NCBI GenBank assembly: GCA_050012495.1
Contig: JBEKHB010000002.1
Location: 80,471-144,470, forward strand
Source: BOG-1155 sp050012495
Lineage (GTDB): Bacteria > Desulfobacterota > Syntrophorhabdia > Syntrophorhabdales > WCHB1-27
Length of the DNA stretch: 64,000 nucleotides
Direction: 5' to 3'
This document shows, piece after piece, positions 8,605 to 17,742 of the stretch. How positions within the stretch are numbered: the stretch's first letter is position 1; every line of letters begins with the position of its first letter. Position numbers and translations under genes: made by a program. Under the pieces are notes generated by a model. That model was not told the DNA's origin. It was given only the letters and a program-made list of their open reading frames with translations, and did not search any database.

Positions 8605-9631
8605 CGGCCGGGTATAGGGTATAGGCGGCCGGGTTAATTTCGCGCCATGCACCTGTATCTCGGGGTCGCGCGTCCTCGACGTACGAAAGAGTACGCCTCC
8701 GGGCGGCGACCCCTCGATTTCGGCGCCTATCATCGAAATTTCCTCCGGCCGGGGAAAAGACATTGCCGGGACATCACCCGTGAGATGTTTCCGGTCGGTT
8801 TCGGCAGCGAGGGGTCTAATCAGCTCCTTTACGTGTAGCACCTGCAAAGCTTTGATACCCTATTTGTAACTAACGGTGAAGATTACCGTTGAAATGCGTG
8901 GCAACATCGGAATCAGCGTCCAAGGGAGTCATCGGGGATTCTTCTAAGAGTTCCTTTGGCGTGTACATCCATTATCACTGGTGGGAGAACGACAGTGTTA
9001 TCAATCCTCCAGAAGTACCTGGGCGGCTTTGCTGCGGCGACCCAGACGTACATAGGCCGGGTGCTCACCCTCCGAAGCAAAGGGCTGGACGGCAAACGTC
9101 GGGGAGAGCTTTGATGCGCCAACGAATATGGGGCGAAGGAGGCGACTGGTATTAGAAGATGATCTTCATAAATGGCGTAGACAGCAACGATCAAGGAGTG
9201 AAAAACGGTCTTGACGTCCCCTACTCGCCTGAACCCGTCCGCGGGCGCTTGAAGCCCCCGTCATTGGGTAGCGGTGAAGTGTCGGTCTTGCCATTCATGG
9301 AGCAAGGCGGAAATATCTGGTAGGCTTGATTCTCCTGGCTTCGCGATCTTGGTTTGAGACCTATAAACCTTGCTCGTGCCCCTTTGAGATACTCCTCAGA
9401 CAACTCGCAACATACCCACGTGCGATCTAAAGCCTCTGCAACTTCGCCAGTGTGGGCGGTAGAGACGTTGCTTCCTTCTGTACATTACTTATTCACCGGA
9501 CCAGTGTGTAAGCCTTTCCGACTGCCATCTCCCTATCCTCCGTTATCAGAGAAATGCCGCAAAATTACAACAATTATATTCAGAGCTAGTGGCGCAGGCA
9601 TGCGCATGGGACATTATCGTGAGATTACTAT
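8605..9631. other. Gene-poor region with decayed sequence
   Basis: I see no intact gene over this kilobase. A short coding-like stretch lies on the plus strand around 9001-9115 (it would read LQKYLGGFAAATQTYIG and onward), but it has no plausible start or end and I cannot name it. A methyltransferase tail lies on the minus strand at 9221-9484. The region looks like remnants of lost genes between two conserved blocks. Confidence 0.5.
9221..9484 (-). pseudogene. C-terminal remnant of a DNA methyltransferase
   Basis: An open stretch of 87 codons ends at TAG (9221-9223) and is closed upstream by an in-frame TAA. It reads TGEVAEALDRTWVCCELSEE and then YLKGARARF, which resembles the C-terminal end of beta-class N4/N6 DNA methyltransferases (usually GTT-x-VAEAL-x-R-x-W-IGIEL). 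The catalytic half and a start codon are absent, so it is a fragment. Confidence 0.5.
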
Positions 9632-11776
9632 TCACCGCTCGTTTCGGCCCTCATCCTGACCGCTCAGCACGATCAGCGCATCGACGGCGACGGGCTTGCT
9701 GCCTGCGAGTATCACAGGGTTGATGTCTATCTCTTTCACGTAGGGGTGGTCCACTCCGATGGCACCGACCTTGATGAGGATATCGGCGAGCTGGTCAACG
9801 TCAGCCGCCGGCATACCGCGAGATGCTCCCATGATATTTCGGGCTTTGATGTCGCCCGTCATGTCGAGCGCCTCCTGTCTATCTATCGGAGCTACCCGAA
9901 ACGTGTTGTCCTTTAAGATTTCAGTGAAGATGCCTCCGAGACCAAACATCACGCAAGGGCCAAACTGTTCGTCCCTGTAAAGACCCACCATCAGCTCCCT
10001 GCTCCCCCTGATCATCTCCTGAACCAAGATGGCGGGTTTCTCCCCTTTGAACTTGGCCATTATTTGCGTGAACGCAGCCACGGCCTCCTGCTCGTTGCGG
10101 ATATCCGGATAGACCAGGCCCTGTTCTGTCTTATGGGCCAGAGCCGGCGCACTCGCCTTGATGACGAGAGGAAACTCGATCTCTTCAAGAGCCTCACGGA
10201 ACTCCCGCTCATCCCGAGTCTCCCTTTCCTTCGTGACCGGGATGCCGTAGGCCCTCAGAACCTCCTTTGACTCATGTTCCGAGAGGACCGTTCGCCTTTC
10301 CCGTAAGGCCTTCTCCGTGACCTGCGCGTCGCGGCCGGATGTTGCCGGTGTTTTCCTCGTTGAGCCGGATCTTTCTTGCGCCGCCGCCGGCAGGCGCATC
10401 CGAAAGCGGGCGTATTCCCACAGCCTGGACAGGGCTTTAGCCGCCCTCGCCCCATCCGAATAGACGGAAATACCGCTCGAAAGAAGCACGGGAAAATCAC
10501 GGCCGATCGACTCCTCGGTTCCCACCATCTCCGTGACGGCGAGAGGTTTTTTTGTTTTGATGTCAGCCGTCGCCTGCAGAACAATGTCGCGGAGAAGCTC
10601 GCCTCCCACAATGGCGATGAGCAGTATCATGTCGACGTCCGCAACTTCTGCCAGTATCCTGATCGCGTCGCCGTGCAACCGTGGGTTTACGGCCGACGCG
10701 AGACTCAGATCGATCGGGTTGTTGATGCTGCCTCCGACCGGTGGCATCGCTTTGCGTAGCCGCTCCGTCGTGCGGGTGGAGAATTTCGGCACTTCCAAAC
10801 CAAGGTCCAGGCATACGTCGGTCGCAGCCACCGCGGTACTGCCCGGCGCACTGACGATGCCGACCCGTCTGCCGGATGGAAGCGGTTGAAGGCGAAATGC
10901 GTGGAGACAGTCGAAAACCTCTTCGAAGCTTTTGACGCTCACGATCCCCGCCTGCCGCATAACCCCTTCCCAGGTTGCACCGGAACCCGCCATAGCTCCC
11001 GTGTGGGAAACGGCAGCTCGCGCCCCGCCCTCGGTCATTCCACCTTTCCACAGGATGATCGGTTTCTTCTTCGAAACCTTTTTACAGACATTGTAGAACC
11101 GCCTGCCATCCTTCAGGCCTTCAATGTACGCGATAATCATTTCGGTCTCGGGGTCTTCTCCAAGGTACTCCAGAAAGTCTGTTGCGGTAAGGTCAGACTC
11201 GTTGCCGCAGCTTGCCGCCTTGCTGAAGTAGATACCATTGGCTGTAGTCCTGTGCGTGACGTAATCGGCAAAAAAGCCGCTCTGGGAAACGAGACCCACA
11301 GAACCGGATTTCATACCCTGTCCAAGGGAATAAGGCAATCGTGATGAAGGGCAGTAGATGCCGATGCAGTTGGGTCCTATGATGCGGCAGCCACCGGACC
11401 GGGCAACACGAACCATCTCCCTTTGCAGCTCTTCCCCCTTTCTTCCTGCCTCCGCAAAGCCTGAAGTGGTGATCACGATGGTCTTTACGCCCTTTGCCGC
11501 GCACTCCCTCACCGCCTGCAGGGCCGAATCTGTCGGGGTTAGTATCATGGCAAAGTCGACCGGATGCGGGATGTCCGGCACCGTAGGGTACGACTTTATC
11601 CCCATGATCTCGCGCTCACCCGGATTGACGGCATAGAGCTCTCGAAATCCGGCTTCTACAAAGCGGGCCATGAACAGCCGTCCTACCTTCCCGAGCTTGC
11701 CCGTCGCACCGATAATCGCTACCGATCCGGGATGAAAGATGGGGTCCATCTCCGCAAAAATGTTTCTCTCAGCCAT
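9632..11776 (-). CDS. Acyl-CoA synthetase (NDP-forming), fused alpha-beta type
   Basis: 714 aa. The N-terminal half is a CoA-binding domain (FHPGSVAIIGATGKLGKVG) and a succinyl-CoA-synthetase-like domain with the phosphohistidine loop AAVSHTGAMAG (His258). The C-terminal half is an ATP-grasp domain (LRAYGIPV; FPLVIKASAPALAHKTEQG). Such enzymes interconvert acyl-CoA and acid plus ATP and often conserve energy in fermenting or syntrophic bacteria. The substrate is unknown. The linker between halves (about 485-515) is low-complexity. The gene stands alone on the minus strand. Confidence 0.9.
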   Translation of the reverse strand: MAERNIFAEMDPIFHPGSVAIIGATGKLGKVGRLFMARFVEAGFRELYAVNPGEREIMGIKSYPTVPDIPHPVDFAMILTPTDSALQAVRECAAKGVKTIVITTSGFAEAGRKGEELQREMVRVARSGGCRIIGPNCIGIYCPSSRLPYSLGQGMKSGSVGLVSQSGFFADYVTHRTTANGIYFSKAASCGNESDLTATDFLEYLGEDPETEMIIAYIEGLKDGRRFYNVCKKVSKKKPIILWKGGMTEGGARAAVSHTGAMAGSGATWEGVMRQAGIVSVKSFEEVFDCLHAFRLQPLPSGRRVGIVSAPGSTAVAATDVCLDLGLEVPKFSTRTTERLRKAMPPVGGSINNPIDLSLASAVNPRLHGDAIRILAEVADVDMILLIAIVGGELLRDIVLQATADIKTKKPLAVTEMVGTEESIGRDFPVLLSSGISVYSDGARAAKALSRLWEYARFRMRLPAAAQERSGSTRKTPATSGRDAQVTEKALRERRTVLSEHESKEVLRAYGIPVTKERETRDEREFREALEEIEFPLVIKASAPALAHKTEQGLVYPDIRNEQEAVAAFTQIMAKFKGEKPAILVQEMIRGSRELMVGLYRDEQFGPCVMFGLGGIFTEILKDNTFRVAPIDRQEALDMTGDIKARNIMGASRGMPAADVDQLADILIKVGAIGVDHPYVKEIDINPVILAGSKPVAVDALIVLSGQDEGRNER

Positions 11777-11887
11777 TGTGTCACGATATACGCGATAAGG
11801 GGCCGGATGTCAATTATTATGTGGACGGATGTTGTTGAGTTATGTAGACGGGCGAGGGGTCTGCCACGCCGCCCCAGAACTTATGCC

Positions 11888-11916
11888 TTGACGGGGTTCA
11901 ATATCACTACTACTTT
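11888..11916 (+). promoter_or_regulatory. Possible sigma-70 promoter for the oxidoreductase gene
   Basis: TTGACG (11888-11893), 17-nt spacer, TACTTT (11911-11916). A 7-bp hairpin (CCTCGCG and CGCGAGG) follows in the leader, within 11932-11954, and an AAGGAG precedes a four-codon ATG ORF. Confidence 0.45.
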
Positions 11917-11992
11917 AAGGAGAAAGACTATGCCTCGCGCCTGAACCGCGAGGCAGCGGCCAAAAGGTTTCCTGATAAAGGGGGCAAAACAG

Positions 11993-12973
11993 ATGAAGGC
12001 GTTGAGATTCAATAGATTTGGGGACGTGGAGGCAGTGCTTCACGTCGAAGAAGTACCGGAACCGGTTCCCGGGCCCGACGAGGTTGTGGTCAAGGTTCGC
12101 GCAGCTTCGATCAATCCCTCGGATGTCAAGAACGTGCAGGGAAGATTCGCACAAACCACCCTGCCGCGCACTCCCGGCCGAGATCTGGCAGGAGTTATCA
12201 TTGCCGGCGACAAGGAGATGATCGGACAGGAAGTCTGGGCATCGGGAGGTGACATCGGCTTCACGCGGGACGGAAGCCACGCTGAGTATATAACCCTGCC
12301 CAGGAGGGGCGCGCGGCTTAAGCCAAAATCTCTGTCCATGGTGGAGGCGGCAAGTCTCGGTGTCAATTACCTTGCCGCATTTATCGGGCTGATCGAGAAG
12401 GCCCGGCTAAAAGATGGCGAAGTGGTTTTGGTGACAGGCGCAAGCGGCGGCGTAGGCAGCTCTGTCATCAAGATAGCGAAAACTAAGGCTGCCCGGGTGA
12501 TCGGGGTAGACCGGCAGGCTCCGGACGAGAGGAAAGTGCAGGAACTGGGAATTGATCTTGGGCTTGGGAGTGAGTCGGACAACATTGCTGACGGCGTTAA
12601 CGAGTACACGCAGGGTAAGGGCGTGGACGTCGTGTTTGATTGCGTGGGCGGCCCGCTCTTTGAAGCGGGCCTTAAATCACTGGGCCTGAACGGACGGCAG
12701 GTGAACATCACCACAGTGGGAACTACGCGGGTCAGTTTTGATCTACTCGACTTCTACCGCAGGCAGCTTACGCTCTTCGGCGTCAATACGTCCTTGTTCG
12801 ATACCGTTGCTTCGGGTGATATTCTGGACGGTCTAAGGCCTGCGTTTGAACAGGGCAAACTCACCGCTCCCGACATTGCGAGAACGTGTTCCCTTTATGA
12901 GGCAGTCGAAGCGTATACCCAGATCGATAAGGGGATCGCTAAAGGAAAGATCGTAATTACGTTTCCGAACTGA
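11993..12973 (+). CDS. Zinc-free alcohol dehydrogenase / quinone oxidoreductase family (MDR) protein
   Basis: 326 aa. It has the MDR layout: an N-terminal GroES-like domain (VVVKVRAASINPSDVKN) and a C-terminal Rossmann domain with VTGASGGVGSSVIKIAK. The zinc-site cysteines of classical alcohol dehydrogenases are missing, which fits NAD(P)H:quinone or enoyl-type reductases. The substrate is unknown. It is transcribed away from the acyl-CoA synthetase gene. Confidence 0.88.
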   Translation: MKALRFNRFGDVEAVLHVEEVPEPVPGPDEVVVKVRAASINPSDVKNVQGRFAQTTLPRTPGRDLAGVIIAGDKEMIGQEVWASGGDIGFTRDGSHAEYITLPRRGARLKPKSLSMVEAASLGVNYLAAFIGLIEKARLKDGEVVLVTGASGGVGSSVIKIAKTKAARVIGVDRQAPDERKVQELGIDLGLGSESDNIADGVNEYTQGKGVDVVFDCVGGPLFEAGLKSLGLNGRQVNITTVGTTRVSFDLLDFYRRQLTLFGVNTSLFDTVASGDILDGLRPAFEQGKLTAPDIARTCSLYEAVEAYTQIDKGIAKGKIVITFPN

Positions 12974-13714
12974 CCAGGATAAGGATCAGAGCGGCAACCT
13001 CCGCCACGAGGAGACGTAAGAACCCGAGTGACCATGCTGTGTGGTCCGGAAGAACGATAGATTATATTCAGGCTTTCCGTGAGAAAGACGGTATTCATGG
13101 GCACGAGGTGAGAAACTGTCTTACAAGAAGGACCGTTCGACAGCTCCCAATCGCCTATCCGTCATTGTCTTGAGAAAACCGGAAAAGATGCTTTTGTCAC
13201 TTCCGGTTGTCATCTCTCCTTGTCACTCCTGCTTGTCGCCCCTCCTTGTCACTTTGACAGGAGAGCGGGAAACTGGGAAAATCTTATGAGACCGGGCAGT
13301 CATTTTGAGAGGCATGGAGAGATGAGATAGCCCGGCCCGTTTGAGCCGGTTTCGAGAGGTCCCAGAGGCCGCGTCGCTCTTTGACAATCGAGCCACAATG
13401 GGCCGGTCGGGCGGCGGTGTCCGCTCGCCACCCGACCGGTCGCCCGTCCGCTCGGCAGGGGCGAGGCGATTTTTGATGCCTGGCGCGAAGCCGGGGCGGC
13501 GTCCGGGCCGGAGCATACTGCACACAAGATGTTATGTGCGTGGCGCCACCAGAAAACCTTCTTTTGACGCTTCCTGTCAGCGCCTCACCTGACCTGCTGA
13601 GACAATCCGCGGAATCACCGGCCGGGAGGGTGGAGACGCTGCTATCATCAAGCTGACTATCATGGCTCTCCACAAGACGAAATACGCTTTAGTCGGATGA
13701 ACCGGACAAAATAT
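12974..13714. other. Intergenic region with a long hairpin and short direct repeats
   Basis: I see no convincing gene. CTTGTC-type short repeats recur between about 13206 and 13255. A long hairpin lies at 13403-13439: two 14-nt arms (CCGGTCGGGCGGCG, and its near complement at 13426-13439) with one mismatch and a 9-nt loop. No T-run follows, so it is not a standard terminator. Confidence 0.5.
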
Positions 13715-14278
13715 CTACCCCAGCAAGGTGATAACAGCCTGCGCCACCTCTTTTAATGACTTATTCTTGTCCATGCTCATTTTCTGGATGCGGCGATAGG
13801 CCTGGGCCTCCGTGAGACCTTCCGATTCCATAAGGAGCCCTTTCGCCCGCTCGACCAGCTTACGCGTATCGAGCTCCTCCTTCAGCCGCAACACACGGTC
13901 AGCGAGGAGAGACTTATCAAGGAAATGCCTTACAGAGAGCTCGATTGCCGGTGCAAGCTCTTCCTCCCGGAAGGGCTTGGTGAGATAGGCCATGACTCCC
14001 GCATCCCGTGCCTGCTCGATGAGTTGCCGCTCCGAATATGCGGTGACCAGCACAACCGGGTAGCGACCGGCTATCTTTCTTGCCAGGTCTATCCCGCTTT
14101 CATAAGGCATCTTTATGTCCAATATGACTACGTCCGGGTTCTTCTGCTTGATCAGATCATGAGCTTCCCGGCCATCTCTTGCCTCGCCGACCACCTGATG
14201 GCCGATGCCCTCCAGTAACTCTTTCAGGTCGATCCGTATGAGCGGCTCATCGTCTGCAATCAAAATCCGAAAGCTCAT
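13715..14278 (-). CDS. Response regulator with ANTAR RNA-binding output domain
   Basis: 187 aa. The receiver domain (1-120) has acidic residues D9-D10, phospho-acceptor D54 in VVILDIKMP and the conserved K in LTKPF. The C-terminal part (about 125-187; RKLVERAKGLLMESEGLTEAQAYRRIQKMSM) is an ANTAR domain, which binds dual hairpins in RNA and prevents termination. The ATG overlaps the end of the kinase gene (14275-14278), so the two form one signalling pair. Confidence 0.93.
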   Translation of the reverse strand: MSFRILIADDEPLIRIDLKELLEGIGHQVVGEARDGREAHDLIKQKNPDVVILDIKMPYESGIDLARKIAGRYPVVLVTAYSERQLIEQARDAGVMAYLTKPFREEELAPAIELSVRHFLDKSLLADRVLRLKEELDTRKLVERAKGLLMESEGLTEAQAYRRIQKMSMDKNKSLKEVAQAVITLLG

Positions 14279-17100
14279 GATCTCCTCAGCTCATAATAGT
14301 TTTTGGGCAAAGGAAACGTGATCCTGGCAGCCGTCCCTCCCTCGCCGTTCAGGATAAACCTGCCGCGCAAATCGTCCTTGACCAGGGTGCGCACGATCAT
14401 GAGACCGAGATTGCCGTCCTTCTCAAAGCTAAAGCCTTCCGGCAGTCCACGGCCGTCATCCTGGATTGTTACCGATATGTTTCTTGCAAACCGCTCTACC
14501 AGTATCGAAAGCTTACCCTCGCTCTGCCCCTTGTACCCATGCCGCGCGGCGTTCTGGATCAACTCGTTGACCACGAGGGCAAGGGACGTGGCTTCCCTTG
14601 ACGGGATCATTACACTCGGCCCTGAGATATCGACGGTCATACTGGGTTCTATCTGGCCGGCAAGGGAGAGTCCACTCACATTGCCGATTAACGTTCGCAG
14701 GTCCACCATGCCGATGTCTCCCTGGCAGAGCGTTTCGTGGACGACGGCAATACTCATGATGCGGGTGATGCTGTCATTGAGTGCCTGCTCGGCCGACATT
14801 CCCTCCAAACGTCGGATTTGCAGCCGCAGAATACTCGCGACGTTCTGCAGATTGTTCTTTAATCTGTGATGGATTTCCTTAAGAAAGGTCGTGTGCTTCT
14901 GAAGATATTTATTTTCGATGAATATGGCCAGGTGGTTCACAATACCGCCGAGAAACTCTACGGTCTCTTTTGTCTGATCGTGCCGGAAGGAGAGTTCTGC
15001 GTTGCTCTTCCAGAACAGGTTGAGAATACCTACGATGTGCCCCTTATTGGAAATGGGCAGCGAGATAAACGCCATCGTGAGGGGGGGAGTGGTTTTCACA
15101 AAACAGTCGTCCTTGGAGAGATCATCTATCGAGGTGGGCCGGCAATTCCCGATCTGCCACTTTGCAAGGTGTTCGTCGTACTCCGTGTACCGATTTGCCA
15201 GTTTTGACTCTCTGTCTCCATCCGACGCTTCTCTGATAAGGAACTCGTACGCGGGATCGACAAGCCAGAGACTTACCATCGAAAACTTAAGGATGCGTCT
15301 CACGTGTTTTATGATGTTCTTGAGCTTTGTGTTCGCACTGATAGATTTTGAGACTTCATGACTCAGCCGGTTCAGCACTTCGAGCTGCACCAGCTTCTTG
15401 GTCAGCCTTCTGTCTATTTCCATCCTCTGCAAACCTCTGGCGGTAAGTCTCGCGATCGTTTTTGCGATTGCCATCTCCTCTTCGTACGGGAAGACGGCTC
15501 CCGGCTTCTCCTGCGCCAGCAGAATGCCCAACCGCCTGCCGTGGCTGGTAAGCCGGATAGAGGTAAAGCCCGGGGGTATCTTCCCGTCGCTTATCTGTGG
15601 AGGAAATCCTTCATCGGACCGCATTTTCACGAGGTAAAAAGTGCGCGCGATACTCGCTGAGAGGTAGAATCGCCAATCAGCCCAGGGGAAAATGTTGTTA
15701 AGGCTGTCGGACAACTGTGTGAGCAGTCGCGTCGGGTCGCTTTCTTCCTGTATAATCTGACTGATTTTGCTCATCACCTTCATCTGAGCTTCTTTCTTTT
15801 TCAATTGTGACGCAAATTCGTAATAAATACGCTTTCCCTTGTGCAGAAAAGCGCTGATGGGATTGAGCTCGTCGGAAAAGACGAGGGTACACACCGATTG
15901 ATTGGAATAGACAGGCAGGCCGTCAGGGGAAATGCCTTGTTCCCCAAAGGTGTAAAAGCCGCACACGGGTATTTTTGCCTTTCTGCGGAGAAGATCCATC
16001 TCCTTCCACTCATCGTCCCCCATCAACCTCCTTCTCAATGCGCAAGAGAACATGAAGGCAAGGGAGGGTTTTTTCAGTCCTCCCTGCCTGACAGCGTTGT
16101 TGTAGGAAGAGAGACCCGCCCGTACTATATCGTCAGGCGTGGCACGCATGAGGGTGAGAACCTGGTCATTTCTCATGAGAGGTCCGAACTGGATGGAGCC
16201 ATCGGGAAGGACACACTCCGGTACATGGAGAAGCGAGTTCCCATACACGTCCACGGTACCGAAGGGGAATTGGCTGAACCAGATTATCCCGTCGCCCAGG
16301 TGCTCGATAGGGACGTCGAGAAGCTCGCTGCAGACTTCAACTGCCGGTCTGCCGTCAAGCTCGTGGACGATATGGCCCGAAGCCTTCGTAATGAGGGCAC
16401 GCTTTGTAGTCGTGGAAAAACCATGTGCTATTCCCAGTCCAAAGAGGGTTTCCGCTTCGACAAAGGCAAGGACGATTGTGTCGCTGTAGACGCAATCGTC
16501 CATGATCTGGTAGTTCGCTTCGAAATGAAAGTAGTCTGAAGAGGTCCCTCCGAATATGGGGATACGGTTCCCGGAGGCCTTCCGCAGCTCGGTATGGATG
16601 TCATGGCTCAGGGAAACCTGTCTCTTCGTGGCGCCCGGCGAAAATACGATCAGGAATACCGGCGAAAGACCGGCCTTTTTCGAAGTAGACATGTGCAGCA
16701 TCTGATGCAGCGGGTGCTCGGAGTTGAAATATTCGGAGACGCCCGCGGTCGTTAATGCCTGATTAACGGCTTTTTTGAAATCGGAGGTTACGTCCTTTCC
16801 AACACCTGCCTTCACCCGCAGCCGCGGTGATGCAATAACGGCAACCACGACGCTGTGCGTAAAATGTTCGTTGGCTATTTCGCCTGCCGAGCTCGTGCCT
16901 ATTACCGTACAATCTCCGACAACCTCCCGTACGCCTCTGTTCACTTCTTCAATATTGAGTTCCGACGAGACGAAGACTATTGTCAGTGTCGGCTTGAAAT
17001 GAGTTAACTGTTGGACAGCCTCGGCAGCGGCCCTTCGCCCCATCTCGATATCTTTACCCGCAAGTGCCTTTCCGACACCTGTTTCTATATACATGCCCAT
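14275..17100 (-). CDS. FIST-domain sensor histidine kinase with GAF domains
   Basis: 941 aa. N-terminal FIST_N and FIST_C sensory domains (about 30-400), then GAF-like regions (about 440-560 and 585-725), then a HisKA_2-type dimerisation region with EIHHRLKNNLQN (His744/745) and a HATPase (NELIQNAARHG; DDGRGLP). There is no clear membrane segment, so it probably senses a cytoplasmic small molecule. FIST domains are thought to bind small ligands such as amino acids. HisKA_2 kinases often pair with ANTAR regulators, as here. Two ATGs lie close together (codons 1 and 3). Confidence 0.92.
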   Translation of the reverse strand: MGMYIETGVGKALAGKDIEMGRRAAAEAVQQLTHFKPTLTIVFVSSELNIEEVNRGVREVVGDCTVIGTSSAGEIANEHFTHSVVVAVIASPRLRVKAGVGKDVTSDFKKAVNQALTTAGVSEYFNSEHPLHQMLHMSTSKKAGLSPVFLIVFSPGATKRQVSLSHDIHTELRKASGNRIPIFGGTSSDYFHFEANYQIMDDCVYSDTIVLAFVEAETLFGLGIAHGFSTTTKRALITKASGHIVHELDGRPAVEVCSELLDVPIEHLGDGIIWFSQFPFGTVDVYGNSLLHVPECVLPDGSIQFGPLMRNDQVLTLMRATPDDIVRAGLSSYNNAVRQGGLKKPSLAFMFSCALRRRLMGDDEWKEMDLLRRKAKIPVCGFYTFGEQGISPDGLPVYSNQSVCTLVFSDELNPISAFLHKGKRIYYEFASQLKKKEAQMKVMSKISQIIQEESDPTRLLTQLSDSLNNIFPWADWRFYLSASIARTFYLVKMRSDEGFPPQISDGKIPPGFTSIRLTSHGRRLGILLAQEKPGAVFPYEEEMAIAKTIARLTARGLQRMEIDRRLTKKLVQLEVLNRLSHEVSKSISANTKLKNIIKHVRRILKFSMVSLWLVDPAYEFLIREASDGDRESKLANRYTEYDEHLAKWQIGNCRPTSIDDLSKDDCFVKTTPPLTMAFISLPISNKGHIVGILNLFWKSNAELSFRHDQTKETVEFLGGIVNHLAIFIENKYLQKHTTFLKEIHHRLKNNLQNVASILRLQIRRLEGMSAEQALNDSITRIMSIAVVHETLCQGDIGMVDLRTLIGNVSGLSLAGQIEPSMTVDISGPSVMIPSREATSLALVVNELIQNAARHGYKGQSEGKLSILVERFARNISVTIQDDGRGLPEGFSFEKDGNLGLMIVRTLVKDDLRGRFILNGEGGTAARITFPLPKNYYELRRS

Positions 17101-17248
17101 AAACTGTCTTCCATCGGCTCAAGTGACAGCCTCGAACATCACTGGACCTTACGCATAAGTAATACCCCACGGTTTCTTCCTTGTCAAATAGGGCAAAGCA
17201 AAGCACCGGCGTGTCGCACGGTGCGAACATGATGGTATTTTTTCAACG

Positions 17249-17525
17249 GTAATTTTTTATTTGACATTCCCTTTTTTCTATGTGTACATTAGCGAAACAT
17301 ATGATGAAAGTACGGGGGGTAATGACGCCTCCTTTCCCTGATGACGGGCAAAGGAGGTTTTTTGTTTCACCGTGCGCTTCATTAAAATGAAGGGATGGGA
17401 CCCAATAAGAGAGAAAGGGACGAATGATATGAGACTCAGCGGAAAGGCAGCAGTCATCACAGGAGCTGCGCAAGGCATCGGTGCCGCCTTTGCGGTCGGG
17501 TTTGCAAGAGAGGGCGCAAAGATCG
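17249..17525 (+). repeat. Inverted duplication, copy 1 (promoter, leader and SDR 5' end)
   Basis: About 277 bp that match, in opposite orientation, 24968-25241 with small differences. The copy includes TTGACA at 17271-17276, the leader hairpin and the first 32 codons of the SDR gene. The two copies enclose the ABC transporter and aldehyde dehydrogenase genes. Confidence 0.8.
17328..17363 (+). terminator. Terminator-like hairpin in the duplicated SDR leader
   Basis: CCTCCTTT (17328-17335) pairs with AAAGGAGG (17350-17357), followed by six T. The matching hairpin in the functional copy (around 25140-25170, minus strand) can form 12 pairs including G-U. Conservation in both copies suggests an attenuator in front of the SDR gene. 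Confidence 0.55.
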
Positions 17526-17542
17526 ATCTTATGAACTTATAA
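17429..17542 (+). pseudogene. SDR oxidoreductase, N-terminal fragment
   Basis: ATG at 17429 opens a 37-codon frame that matches the first 32 residues of the SDR at 24300-25064 nearly exactly (MRLSGK, then TGAAQGIGAAFAVGFAREG). It then diverges and stops at TAA (17540-17542). Only the cofactor-binding start of the fold remains. Confidence 0.85.
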
Positions 17543-17625
17543 GATGATATGACTTGAACCTCCCTTGCTTAGCAGCACAAAATGTGCTTTAACGGATTAG
17601 TTCTTATTCAGATTAGTTTTCATTC

Positions 17626-17653
17626 TTGACATGTAAGCGAGTGGGCTTATAGT
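17626..17653 (+). promoter_or_regulatory. Promoter for the ABC transporter operon
   Basis: TTGACA (17626-17631), 16-nt spacer, TATAGT (17648-17653). A start near 17660 gives a very short leader before the ribosome site GGAGGG at 17664-17669. Confidence 0.6.
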
Positions 17654-17670
17654 GGAAATATCTGGAGGGA

Positions 17671-17742
17671 ATGACGATGCCGGACAAGCGATCACGCCCA
17701 CGTGGACCACGCCGCCGACCCCGATCGAGCATGCTTATATGA
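17671..17742 (+). CDS. Short arginine-rich leader ORF before livG
   Basis: A 23-codon ORF follows a strong ribosome site (TGGAGGG) and ends in TGA that overlaps the likely livG ATG (ATGA at 17739-17742). The peptide is basic (8 Arg). The layout (promoter, strong ribosome site, tiny ORF, overlapping start) suggests translational coupling or a leader-peptide control. It may instead be the relic of an older gene end. Confidence 0.45.
   Translation: MTMPDKRSRPRGPRRRPRSSMLI

Noticed and set aside
13223..13673. Several overlapping ORFs on both strands near 13.4 kb
   Set aside because: Low-complexity, Arg/Pro/Gly-rich frames of high-GC noise around a hairpin; no start signals.
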